Source of the DNA: Lentisphaerota bacterium
GTDB lineage: Bacteria; Verrucomicrobiota; Kiritimatiellia; RFP12; JAAYLN01
Direction of reading: 5' to 3'
DNA length: 27,825 nucleotides
Assembly (NCBI GenBank): GCA_012514915.1
Contig: JAAYZJ010000257.1
Location: 1 to 27,825, forward strand
Below, in pieces: positions 1 through 7,695 of the stretch. The notes beneath the pieces were generated by a model. It saw only the letters and a program-made list of their open reading frames with translations, was not told where the DNA came from and made no database searches. Position 1 is the first letter of the stretch. The number at the start of each line of letters is the position of its first letter. Both the position numbers and the translations under genes were made by a program.

Positions 1-1
1 C

Positions 2-358
2 AGCGGCGCGGTGACCGACCTGGCCGAGGCCCGCCGGGGCGTGCTCGCCCGCGAAAGCAAGGGGAGCACCGGCATGGAGCACGGCATCGCCCTGCCCCAC
101 GCCCGCACCGAGGCCGTCACACGCATGGTTTGCGCGCTGGGAATCAGCCGCGCCGGCGTCGATTTCGACTCGATGGACCGCGAACCCGCCCGCGTCTTCT
201 TCATGGTGCTGATGCCCATGAGCGTCACCGTCGAGTATACACGGTTGACGGGCGCCCTGATGCGCGCCCTCGACGAACCGGGACGCGAGGCGCTGCTGGC
301 GGCCAAGAGCGGGCGCGAAGCGGTCGAGATCCTCGCCCACGGCATGCAGGCACACTGA
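2..358 (+). CDS. PTS EIIA (fructose/nitrogen type) domain protein, 5' partial
   Basis: The reading frame is open to the left edge, so the true start lies outside the window; the GTG at 11 is probably internal. The visible 118 residues match the second half of a fructose/PtsN-type EIIA domain (usually about 145-150 aa). The segment HGIALPHAR carries the conserved His normally phosphorylated by HPr or NPr, and FFMVLMP followed by a helical C-terminus is also typical. The protein would act in the cytoplasm as a phosphocarrier, either in sugar uptake or in regulation. No EIIB/EIIC domain is visible, so a stand-alone PtsN-like regulator or the C-terminus of a larger fusion are both possible. A strong hairpin follows the stop. 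Domain assignment is confident; the role is not. Confidence 0.8.
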   Translation, partial: SGAVTDLAEARRGVLARESKGSTGMEHGIALPHARTEAVTRMVCALGISRAGVDFDSMDREPARVFFMVLMPMSVTVEYTRLTGALMRALDEPGREALLAAKSGREAVEILAHGMQAH

Positions 359-360
359 CC

Positions 361-390
361 CCGTCCCGCCGGGACACACGCGCGGGACGG
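361..390 (+). terminator. Hairpin after the EIIA gene, terminator-like
   Basis: Two bases after the stop there is a perfect 9-bp inverted repeat, CCGTCCCGC (361-369) and GCGGGACGG (382-390), with a 12-base loop. A smaller alternative hairpin, GTCCC/GGGAC (363-375), overlaps its left arm and would exclude it. No T-run follows, so intrinsic termination is uncertain; attenuation or 3'-end protection are alternatives. Confidence 0.4.
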
Positions 391-406
391 CCTTCCGGGA
401 GCGAAC

Positions 407-1348
407 ATGACCACACCATCGGCACGACAGACGCGACGGCATCGTGGACTCTGGGTGCTGCTCGCCGCCGCCCTGCTCTGGTTTTCCGGTCTCGTGGGGA
501 TCGCGCTCCGTCCGCTCCTTCTGGCGGCGCTTCCCCGCCTCCGTCCCCATGTCGAGGTTTCGCGGCACGGCCGCGAGGTGTGGCCCGATCCGGCGCACGG
601 CGCCATCCTGACCGTCAGCCGTCCACGGCTGCAGCGGCTCGCCCGCGAGCTTCTCGGGCCGAAAGCCTGGATGATTCCGCCGCGCCTGCTGCCCGAACGC
701 TACGCCTTCGCCGGCCGGGCGTCCATTCCCCTGGACGAGGGCGCCGCCCCCATGGAACTGCCGTTTGTCGTCCGGATCACCCCCGGACTCCGGGCACCGC
801 GCCTCTTCGTCCGCCTGCCGTCCCACCTCATCAACCAGGCGCTCGACTACGAAGGGTCGTTCGCCTCGCGGCGCAAGACGCACACCTACCTGCTGGGGCA
901 CTACGACACCATCCACTGGCTCCGCTTCGACACCGCCACGATCACCTCCGAGCTTTCGGACAAGGAGTTGCGCCGGCCGATCACCTTCCGCCGCCTCGCC
1001 GGCCAGGCGACCGGGCAGGTCCGACTGCAGATCAAGGAGAACATCGGCTCCGCCCGGACCACCGCCCGCGTCAAGCGGATGGAGCTGCGCTGCGACCTTG
1101 ACTTCAAGCGCTATGCCGACGGTCTGGCGATCGCCTACCAGATCACCATTCCCAAACTCGACGCCGACATCAACAACGTCGCCCCACTCTTCGAGAGTGG
1201 CCCCACCGAGGCGTTGCGCAAGCGACTGGAGGCGTCGATCGCCCGGCCCCGGAGGCTGGAGCGGATGGCGCGCCGACGGTTCCCGCCGGGGATGCCACTC
1301 GACCTGGCCCTTCACGTCGAAGTGTTCCGATCGGATCCGGAACCGTGA
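407..1348 (+). CDS. Hypothetical membrane-anchored protein
   Basis: I do not recognise this 313-aa protein. It opens with a basic stretch (TRRHR) and one strong hydrophobic segment at about residues 13-36 (WVLLAAALLWFSGLVGIAL), so it is probably anchored in the inner membrane with the rest in the periplasm. The remainder is soluble, basic, of mixed alpha/beta character, with no cysteine pairs or catalytic motif I can name. The C-terminus is arginine-rich. The start is well supported: GGGAG lies five bases upstream of the ATG. It sits 48 bp after the EIIA gene and 52 bp before the epimerase operon, which seems to have its own promoter. Codon use looks like that of its neighbours and gives no sign of recent transfer. 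Confidence 0.75.
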   Translation: MTTPSARQTRRHRGLWVLLAAALLWFSGLVGIALRPLLLAALPRLRPHVEVSRHGREVWPDPAHGAILTVSRPRLQRLARELLGPKAWMIPPRLLPERYAFAGRASIPLDEGAAPMELPFVVRITPGLRAPRLFVRLPSHLINQALDYEGSFASRRKTHTYLLGHYDTIHWLRFDTATITSELSDKELRRPITFRRLAGQATGQVRLQIKENIGSARTTARVKRMELRCDLDFKRYADGLAIAYQITIPKLDADINNVAPLFESGPTEALRKRLEASIARPRRLERMARRRFPPGMPLDLALHVEVFRSDPEP

Positions 1349-1365
1349 ACGCACCCGCCCTGATT

Positions 1366-1394
1366 TTGACCCGCACGGCGCTTCGTGATATGTT
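1366..1394 (+). promoter_or_regulatory. Sigma70-like promoter for the epimerase-cysD-cysNC operon
   Basis: TTGACC (1366-1371) is followed after exactly 17 bp by TATGTT (1389-1394); these match the -35 consensus at 5/6 and the -10 at 4/6. Only six bases separate the -10 from the ATG at 1401, so transcription would start at or next to the start codon. There is no Shine-Dalgarno sequence, which fits a leaderless mRNA. Confidence 0.5.
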
Positions 1395-1400
1395 ACCGAA

Positions 1401-2372
1401 ATGAAAATACTGGTCACAGGATCGGCCGGCTTTATCGGCATGCACCTGTGCCGCCGCCTGCTGGCCGAGGGGCACGCGGTGCACGGGCTCGACAATTTCA
1501 ACGCCTATTATCCGGTCGCGCTCAAGCGCGCGCGGCACGCGGCGTTGGCGAGCCATCCGTCGTTCACCTCCACGGAGGGCGATATCAGCGACCAGGGGGT
1601 CGTCACGGAGGTTTTCCGCCGCATCCAGCCCGAAGTGGTCTGCAATCTGGCGGCGCAGCCGGGCGTCCGCTACTCCATCGACCATCCGCATGTGTATGCG
1701 GAGTCCAACCTCACGGGCTTTCTCAACATGCTCGAGGGGTGCCGCCACCATGGGGTGCGGCGCCTGGTCTACGCCTCGAGCTCGAGCGTCTATGGCGGCA
1801 ACACCAAGCTCCCCTTCACCGAGAGCGATCCCGTCGACCATCCCGTCAGCCTGTACGCCGCGACCAAGCGCGCCAACGAGCTGATGGCCCATACCTACAC
1901 CCATCTTTACGGGCTGCAGACGATCGGCCTGCGCTTCTTCACCGTCTATGGCCCCTGGGGCCGGCCCGACATGGCCGTCTGGCTCTTCACGCGGGCCATG
2001 CTCGCGGGACGACCGATCCAGGTCTTCAACCGGGGCGACATGCAGCGCGACTTCACCTACATCGACGACATTGTCGCGGGCGTGACCGCCTGTATCGTCC
2101 ACGACAAGCTGGAGCCCTACGAATTGTTCAACATCGGCAACCACAAGCCCGAGCGGCTGATGGATCTCATCCGGACGCTGGCCGATGCGCTGGGGGTCGA
2201 GCCCAGGCTCGATCTCCAGCCCATGCAGCCGGGCGACGTGCCAGCCACCTATGCCGACATCAGCCGCATCCGCGCCAAGCTCGGGTTCGAGCCGACGACG
2301 CCGATCGCCCGGGGGATCCCGGCTTTTGCCGCGTGGTACCGGGCGCACCCGCACCTCGTCCGGGATCTGTGA
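1401..2372 (+). CDS. NAD-dependent epimerase, UDP-glucuronate 4-epimerase-like
   Basis: This 323-aa extended SDR enzyme most likely interconverts UDP-glucuronate and UDP-galacturonate in the cytoplasm, giving a precursor for surface polysaccharide. The Rossmann motif GSAGFIG lies at residues 7-13. The catalytic YxxxK is Y152/K156 (LYAATKRANE), with the serine-rich YASSSSVYGG just before it. The segments NFNAYYPVALK, AAQPGVRYSI and FFTVYGPWGRPDMA are characteristic of the UDP-GlcA 4-epimerase (CapI/GAE) branch rather than GalE. Length is normal for the family. It is the first gene of a three-gene operon, with cysD beginning 21 bp later, and shows no ribosome-binding site but a promoter directly abutting the ATG. 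Substrate specificity is inferred from motifs; another UDP-sugar 4-epimerase cannot be excluded. Confidence 0.9.
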   Translation: MKILVTGSAGFIGMHLCRRLLAEGHAVHGLDNFNAYYPVALKRARHAALASHPSFTSTEGDISDQGVVTEVFRRIQPEVVCNLAAQPGVRYSIDHPHVYAESNLTGFLNMLEGCRHHGVRRLVYASSSSVYGGNTKLPFTESDPVDHPVSLYAATKRANELMAHTYTHLYGLQTIGLRFFTVYGPWGRPDMAVWLFTRAMLAGRPIQVFNRGDMQRDFTYIDDIVAGVTACIVHDKLEPYELFNIGNHKPERLMDLIRTLADALGVEPRLDLQPMQPGDVPATYADISRIRAKLGFEPTTPIARGIPAFAAWYRAHPHLVRDL

Positions 2373-2393
2373 GGCCACCGGAATCACCCCATC

Positions 2394-3299
2394 ATGGACG
2401 ACTACAAGCAAAGCAACCTCGAGCAGCTCGAGGCCGAAAGCATCCACATCATCCGCGAGGTCGTCGCGGAGATGGAGCGGCCCGTCATGCTCTATTCCAT
2501 CGGCAAGGATTCGTCCGTGATGGTCCATCTGGCGCGCAAGGCCTTCCATCCGGCGCCCATTCCCTTTCCGCTGCTGCATGTCGACACGGGGCTGAAGTTC
2601 CCCGAAATGATCGCTTTCCGCGACAGCTTCTGCCGCACGATCGGCGCGAACCTCATCGTCTTCAACAGCGGCGAGGGGGAACAAACGGCGGCCAATCCCT
2701 GGGACTGGGGCACGGTGAAGTGCTGCGGCGCGCTCAAGACCCAGGGCCTGCTGACGGCCCTGCGCGAGGGACGCTACGACGCCGCCTTCGGGGGCGCGCG
2801 CCGCGACGAGGAGAAATCGCGCGCCAAGGAACGCATCTTCTCGTTCCGGGACAAGCATGGTCAGTGGGATCCCAAGAACCAGCGGCCCGAGCTCTGGAAC
2901 CTGTACAACCCCCGTCTCGACCCCGGCGAATCGATCCGCGTCTTTCCCCTGTCGAACTGGACCGAGCTGGACGTCTGGCATTACATCCACCTGGAGAGCA
3001 TCCCCGTCGTGCCGATGTACTTCGCCGCGCGTCGCGACGTAGTCGTGCGGGACCACCTGCTCATCCCCGTGATTGACCGGGCGCGCCTGCCTCCCGGACA
3101 AGTCGTCGAGACGCTCGAATGCCGCTTCCGCACCCTGGGCTGCTGGCCTTGCACGGGGGCGATCCGCTCGTCGGCGCGGACGGTGCGCGAGATCATCCAG
3201 GAGATGATGACCGTCCGCCATTCCGAACGGATCACGCGCATCATCGACCACGACCAGGACAGCTCGATGGAGCAGAAGAAACGCGAAGGCTATTTCTGA
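2394..3299 (+). CDS. cysD: Sulfate adenylyltransferase subunit 2
   Basis: CysD is the catalytic ATP-sulfurylase subunit that, with the GTPase CysN, turns sulfate and ATP into adenosine 5'-phosphosulfate. The 301-aa length matches the family. The PP-loop nucleotide-binding motif reads SIGKDSSVMVHL near residue 36, followed by the family signatures LHVDTGLKFPEM and ARRDEEKSRAKERIFSFRD, and a Cys-containing ending (LGCWPCTGAI). It lies 21 bp after the epimerase gene, and its stop overlaps the start of cysNC (TGATG), indicating translational coupling. The upstream sequence has only a weak GGAA. No cysH or sulfite reductase gene is nearby, so the product may serve sulfation as well as, or instead of, assimilation. 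Confidence 0.96.
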   Translation: MDDYKQSNLEQLEAESIHIIREVVAEMERPVMLYSIGKDSSVMVHLARKAFHPAPIPFPLLHVDTGLKFPEMIAFRDSFCRTIGANLIVFNSGEGEQTAANPWDWGTVKCCGALKTQGLLTALREGRYDAAFGGARRDEEKSRAKERIFSFRDKHGQWDPKNQRPELWNLYNPRLDPGESIRVFPLSNWTELDVWHYIHLESIPVVPMYFAARRDVVVRDHLLIPVIDRARLPPGQVVETLECRFRTLGCWPCTGAIRSSARTVREIIQEMMTVRHSERITRIIDHDQDSSMEQKKREGYF

Positions 3300-5206
3300 T
3301 GACGGACTCTCTCTACACGTCGGTCGACGACCTGCTGCGGGCGAACCGCGAGGCGGATCAGCTACGCTTCACCACCGCGGGCAGTGTCGACGACGGCAAG
3401 TCGACGCTGATCGGGCGTCTGCTGAACGACTGCAAGGCCATCTACGACGACCAACTGGCCGCGCTGAACCGCGATTCCAAGCGGCTCAACCGCGAGGAAG
3501 TCGATCTGGCCCTGCTGACCGACGGTCTGAAGGCCGAACGCGAGCAGGGGATCACCATCGACGTTGCCTACCGCTATTTCTCCACGCCCCGCCGACGGTT
3601 CATCATCGCCGACACGCCGGGACACGAACAATACACGCGCAACATGGCGACGGGCGCCAGCACGGCCCATCTGGCCATCATCCTCATTGATGCGCGGCAC
3701 GGCGTGCTGACCCAGTCGCGGCGGCATGGGTTCATCGCCTCGCTGCTGGGCATCCGCCATCTGGTGGTCTGCGTCAACAAGATGGATCTCGTCGGGTATG
3801 AACAGGCCGTGTTCGAGCGGATCCGCGCCGACTATTCCGCCTTCTCGGCCCGGCTCCAGGTTCCCGATCTCGTCTACATTCCGATCAGCGCCCTGCGCGG
3901 CGACAACGTGGTGAACCGCAGCGGAAACATGCCGTGGTATGATGGTCCGGCCCTGCTACCGCATCTCGAGCATGTCGAGATCGGCGGCGACCGCAACCTG
4001 GTCGATTTCCGGTTTCCCGTCCAGATGGTGAACCGCCCGAACCAGGATTTCCGGGGCTACTGCGGGCAGGTTGCCTCGGGCGTCGTCAGCACCGGCGACG
4101 AGGTGGTCGTGCGCGCGTCCGGCAAGCGCACGCGCGTCCGGTCGATCGTCACCTTCGACGGCGAGCGTCCGTTGGCGTTTGCGGGGCAGGCGGTCACGCT
4201 CGGTCTGGAGGATGAACTGGACATCAGCCGCGGCGACATGCTCAGTTCGCCGCACAACCTGCCGCATCACGGCCGCGAGGCCGAAGCCATGGTGGTCTGG
4301 ATGAGCGACATCCCCATGCGCCCGGGACAGCCGATACTCTTCAAGCACACCACGTGTCTGGTGCGGGGCACGGTGAGCACGCTGCGCTACCGCGTCGATC
4401 CCGACACCCTTCACCGCCGGACGGCCTCCGAGCTGGCGCTCAACGAGATCGGGCGGGTCAGCCTGGAGTGCTTCCAGCCGATTTCCTGGGACGCCTACGC
4501 GGCCAACCGGGTGACCGGCGCCCTGGTGATGATCGATCCGCACACGCACGCCACGCTGGGGGCTGGCATGCTGATCGACCGGCGTGTCCAGCCCGAGGAA
4601 CGGCTGCTGGCGCAGACCCGCCACATCCGGCGCGAGACCAGCCTGGTCGCGGCGGCGGACCGCGCGCGCATCACCGGCGTTTCCCGGCCTTGTACCGTCT
4701 GGCTGACGGGGCTGAGCGGTTCGGGCAAATCGACGATCGCCAAGCTGCTGGAGCAGCGCCTGATCGGCGAGCACCGCCTCGCCTTCCTGCTGGATGGCGA
4801 CAACATCCGCCACGGCTTGAACCGCGATCTGGGGTTCACCGAGGCCGACCGGACCGAAAACATCCGGCGCATTGCCGAGACGGCGGCGCTGTTCAACGAT
4901 GCCGGCCTGCAGGTGATCGCGGCCTTTATCTCGCCCTACGCCAGCGACCGGGCGATGGCCCGCGAGTTGATCGGGGCCGACCGGCTGCTGGAGGTCTTCA
5001 TCGACACCCCTCTGGCGGTTTGCGAGGCCCGGGACGTGAAGGGACTCTACCGGCGGGCGCGGGCGGGGGAGATTCCGGCATTCACGGGCGTGACGGCCCC
5101 CTACGAGGCGCCGAAGAACCCGGATCTGCGGATCGACACGACCCGCCTGACGGCCGAAGAGGCGGTCGAGGCGATCCTCGCCCTGCTGCGCTCCCGGGAG
5201 CGGTGA
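3299..5206 (+). CDS. cysNC: Bifunctional sulfate adenylyltransferase subunit 1 / APS kinase
   Basis: This 635-aa fusion makes PAPS: the CysN GTPase half drives ATP-sulfurylase and the CysC half phosphorylates APS. The CysN part (about 1-440) has the G1 motif GSVDDGKS at 28-35, DTPGHEQYTRNM near 105 and NKMD near 160, then EF-Tu-like beta-barrel domains. The CysC part (about 455-635) has a second P-loop, GLSGSGKST, near 470, then DGDNIRHGLNRDLGF and the conserved YEAPKNPDLRID ending, so both halves look complete. The reading frame is open upstream, but the ATG overlapping the cysD stop is the natural start because it begins the conserved N-terminus. The gene ends 12 bp from the convergent kinase gene. 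Confidence 0.96.
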   Translation: MTDSLYTSVDDLLRANREADQLRFTTAGSVDDGKSTLIGRLLNDCKAIYDDQLAALNRDSKRLNREEVDLALLTDGLKAEREQGITIDVAYRYFSTPRRRFIIADTPGHEQYTRNMATGASTAHLAIILIDARHGVLTQSRRHGFIASLLGIRHLVVCVNKMDLVGYEQAVFERIRADYSAFSARLQVPDLVYIPISALRGDNVVNRSGNMPWYDGPALLPHLEHVEIGGDRNLVDFRFPVQMVNRPNQDFRGYCGQVASGVVSTGDEVVVRASGKRTRVRSIVTFDGERPLAFAGQAVTLGLEDELDISRGDMLSSPHNLPHHGREAEAMVVWMSDIPMRPGQPILFKHTTCLVRGTVSTLRYRVDPDTLHRRTASELALNEIGRVSLECFQPISWDAYAANRVTGALVMIDPHTHATLGAGMLIDRRVQPEERLLAQTRHIRRETSLVAAADRARITGVSRPCTVWLTGLSGSGKSTIAKLLEQRLIGEHRLAFLLDGDNIRHGLNRDLGFTEADRTENIRRIAETAALFNDAGLQVIAAFISPYASDRAMARELIGADRLLEVFIDTPLAVCEARDVKGLYRRARAGEIPAFTGVTAPYEAPKNPDLRIDTTRLTAEEAVEAILALLRSRER

Positions 5207-5218
5207 GCGCCGCGGCGC
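5190..5218. terminator. Paired 12-bp palindromes at a convergent gene junction
   Basis: GCTCCCGGGAGC (5190-5201, last codons of cysNC) and GCGCCGCGGCGC (5207-5218) are each perfectly self-complementary. The second fills exactly the gap between the two convergent stop codons. They could act as a bidirectional terminator or RNA-end stabiliser, but no T-run is present on either strand. Confidence 0.35.
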
Positions 5219-7681
5219 CTACTCGTCGTCGTCCACATCCAACACGCTGGACGCGCCGGCAGGATCCGCTTCAGGGCGAGCCGCGTCGTCGTCATCCTCC
5301 AGCCCACGCTTGTAGTAGCCGTAGCCGTAGCCGTAGCGGCCATAGCGGCCGTAGCGGTTGTACCCGTAGCTGCGCGTATAATCGTAGCCGCCGAAGCTGC
5401 CACCTGATTTGAAATCGACATCGTTGACCACGACGCCGAGCACGCGCGCGCCCGACTCCAGCAGGCTGCGCAGCGCGTGCCGGACTGCCCGGTAGCGGCT
5501 GCGCTCGGGACGGCAGACGAGCAGGACGGCGTCGCTGAGCACCCCCAGGGCCATGGCATCGCTGACCAGGCCGAAGGGCGGCGAGTCGATCACGACATGC
5601 TCGTAATGCGCCCGGGCCCACGCGAAGAACTGCTTGAGGGCCTCCGACCCCATGACGGTGGCGGGGCTGATCTGCGTGCTGGTCCGCGACGTGACCAAGT
5701 CGAGATTTTCATAGCCCGACGGGATTGGCAACTGATCAAACGCGCTCGCATCGCCAGCGGCCAGCACATCCACCAGACTGCGGGAGCGGTCCTGGTCACG
5801 GCCGGCCACCGTCTCGAACATGCGCCCGATGCGTGGACGCCGCAGGTCGAAGTCGACGAGCAGCGTCTTCTGCCCGGCCATCGCGTACGTCATGGCCATG
5901 TTGCTGGAGGTGATGGTCTTGCCCTCTTCCGGCTGCGTGCTCATGACGAGGACGACCTGCGTCAGATTGTTGAAACGCGGCGACTCGAGAAACCCGCGCA
6001 ACCCGGCGAAGGCCTCGGCGAACCGGCTGAACTTCTTGTCCGCGCAGAGCTTGACGAGCTGGTCACGCTTCACATGCGGCACACGTGGAATCAGGGCCAG
6101 CACCTTGGTGGACATGTGGCGCTCAATATCGGCAATGCCGGTGACCCGGTCCTCCAGACGATCCAGAACCATAATGAAGAGGAAGCCGATCAGCAGCCCG
6201 AGAAGGGGGCCGGTCGAGAAGGCGACTCGCGGATCGGGGGAGACCTGGCGCTTCGGCTCGACCGCCTTCTCGATCACGCGGATGTTCGCCGACGAGTCGT
6301 CGATAGCCAGCCGGGCCTCCTCGATGCGGTTGAGGATCGACCGGTAGCTGATGTCGGCGGCCTCGCGGTCCCGCAGGAGCTGCTCGAGCCGGGACTTGGC
6401 GGCGATCAACTTGAGCTCCAGTTCCGAGCTCAGCTTCTCGTTGACCTGGGTTCGCTCGCGGAGCGACTCGGTCTGCTTGACCATCAGCTCCAGGTTGGCC
6501 GCGGCCGTCTCCCGGGCGCGGTACACGGCCTCGAGGAACTGCTTACGGCAGACATCGACCTTGTTGCTTGCCTGCTGGACTTCGGGATGCTTGTCCGTGA
6601 AGCGCATCAGCAGCGCATCGCGCTCGGTGATGGCGTTCTGCAGCGCGGCCTGGGCGGCGGCGATCTCCGTCGCGCGCGGCACGACTTCCGGGAGCGAGCT
6701 GATCTTGTCCGGATCCTTCTGGATCTCGTTCAGGACGGCCAGCAGGTCGGCGAAACGGGTCTGTTCCACCTCGGCCCGCGCCAGGTCGTTGTTGAGCTGA
6801 AGCAGGACCGAGTCGACCGCGCGCTTCTGGTTCTCCATGACATCGATCTGGTTCTCGACCCGGAAATCGAGGACGTCCTGATCGGCCTTCTCGATGATGC
6901 GCCGCTGCTCCTCGCCCTTGGCCTTGAGCCAGGCGACGCCCGCATCGGAGGCCGCCCGGTTGTCATCCATGGAGTAGACCTCGGCCGTCGTGGCATAGGC
7001 ATTGGCGATGGCCTCGGCGATCTTGGGCTGCGCGTGGCGGGCGGAGATGTCGATCAGGCGCGACATGCGCCGGGGCTTGAGTTCAACGCTCCAGATCAGC
7101 ATATCGATCAGTTCTTGATCGGAAAGGGCTTTCAGCGAGGGGAAATCGGCCCGCACACGCTCGGCCACGAGCAGAATCACCTCCCGGCTGCGGAGCTTGG
7201 CCAGGCGGGTGTTGATGATCTCATTCAGCGTTCCCGACTGGTCGGGGTCGTTGAGGATGACGTCGTCGGTCTTCAAAAGGCGCGATCGCTTGGCCTGCAT
7301 CTCGATGACGCTCATGGCGCGGTACGAGACCGGCGCCGTTTTGTAGTAGGCGAAACCGACGCCGAGACCGAGCAGGACGGCCACCACCAGCGAGGGCCAT
7401 TTCTGCAGTACCACGCGGATCACGCGGCCAATCGACATCGGCCCCAGAAATGAATCGCCCCCCTGCAGCCCCTCCTCCCCGCCGTAGGGCGTGTCGCCGT
7501 AGCCCGCCCCATACCCGTAGGCGCCGTAAGAACCGGCCGTGGGCGAGCGGCCATAGTAGTAGGCGGGCGCATGGCGGCCCTCGCCTCGGTGCCCGGCTGA
7601 CGGGGCGGCCGTGCGCGCGCCGCGCGTCGCGTCCTGTTCGGGCGCCGTTGCGATGGGGTCTTGTGATTGTTGGTCGTTCAT
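5219..7681 (-). CDS. Wzc-like polysaccharide co-polymerase / tyrosine autokinase
   Basis: This 820-aa inner-membrane protein would control chain length and export of an exopolysaccharide by cycles of tyrosine autophosphorylation. In order it has a cytoplasmic Tyr/Gly-rich N-terminal tail (about 40-68, eight Tyr), a first TM (about 97-112), a Wzz-like periplasmic region with long coiled coils, a second TM (about 488-508), and a BY-kinase domain. The kinase has Walker A STQPEEGKT (near 582), Walker A' LLVDFDLRRP (near 607) and Walker B HVVIDSPP (near 694). It ends in a Tyr/Gly/Arg tail with 11 tyrosines and an acidic end. The ATG at 7681 is preferred over a GTG at 7702 because AAGGG precedes it. 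It is the last gene of the operon. The Tyr-rich N-terminal tail is unusual for the family. Confidence 0.93.
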   Translation of the reverse strand: MNDQQSQDPIATAPEQDATRGARTAAPSAGHRGEGRHAPAYYYGRSPTAGSYGAYGYGAGYGDTPYGGEEGLQGGDSFLGPMSIGRVIRVVLQKWPSLVVAVLLGLGVGFAYYKTAPVSYRAMSVIEMQAKRSRLLKTDDVILNDPDQSGTLNEIINTRLAKLRSREVILLVAERVRADFPSLKALSDQELIDMLIWSVELKPRRMSRLIDISARHAQPKIAEAIANAYATTAEVYSMDDNRAASDAGVAWLKAKGEEQRRIIEKADQDVLDFRVENQIDVMENQKRAVDSVLLQLNNDLARAEVEQTRFADLLAVLNEIQKDPDKISSLPEVVPRATEIAAAQAALQNAITERDALLMRFTDKHPEVQQASNKVDVCRKQFLEAVYRARETAAANLELMVKQTESLRERTQVNEKLSSELELKLIAAKSRLEQLLRDREAADISYRSILNRIEEARLAIDDSSANIRVIEKAVEPKRQVSPDPRVAFSTGPLLGLLIGFLFIMVLDRLEDRVTGIADIERHMSTKVLALIPRVPHVKRDQLVKLCADKKFSRFAEAFAGLRGFLESPRFNNLTQVVLVMSTQPEEGKTITSSNMAMTYAMAGQKTLLVDFDLRRPRIGRMFETVAGRDQDRSRSLVDVLAAGDASAFDQLPIPSGYENLDLVTSRTSTQISPATVMGSEALKQFFAWARAHYEHVVIDSPPFGLVSDAMALGVLSDAVLLVCRPERSRYRAVRHALRSLLESGARVLGVVVNDVDFKSGGSFGGYDYTRSYGYNRYGRYGRYGYGYGYYKRGLEDDDDAARPEADPAGASSVLDVDDDE
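5311..5399 (-). repeat. Degenerate tandem repeat encoding the kinase tyrosine tail
   Basis: On the + strand, GTAGCC / GTAGCG units recur with small variations. On the coding strand they give alternating TAC/TAT with GGC or CGC codons, which spell repeated GY and RY. It is the substrate tail of the autokinase, not a CRISPR; the repeated hexamers could let tail length vary by slippage. Confidence 0.8.
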
Positions 7682-7695
7682 GAACTCGAAACCCT

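Noticed and set aside
3119..3298. Upstream extension of cysNC
   Set aside because: It overlaps cysD in another frame; the conserved CysN N-terminus begins at the overlapping ATG.
5311..5399. Possible short tandem array or CRISPR-like repeat
   Set aside because: Units are only about six bases, imperfect, and encode the GY/RY tail of the kinase.
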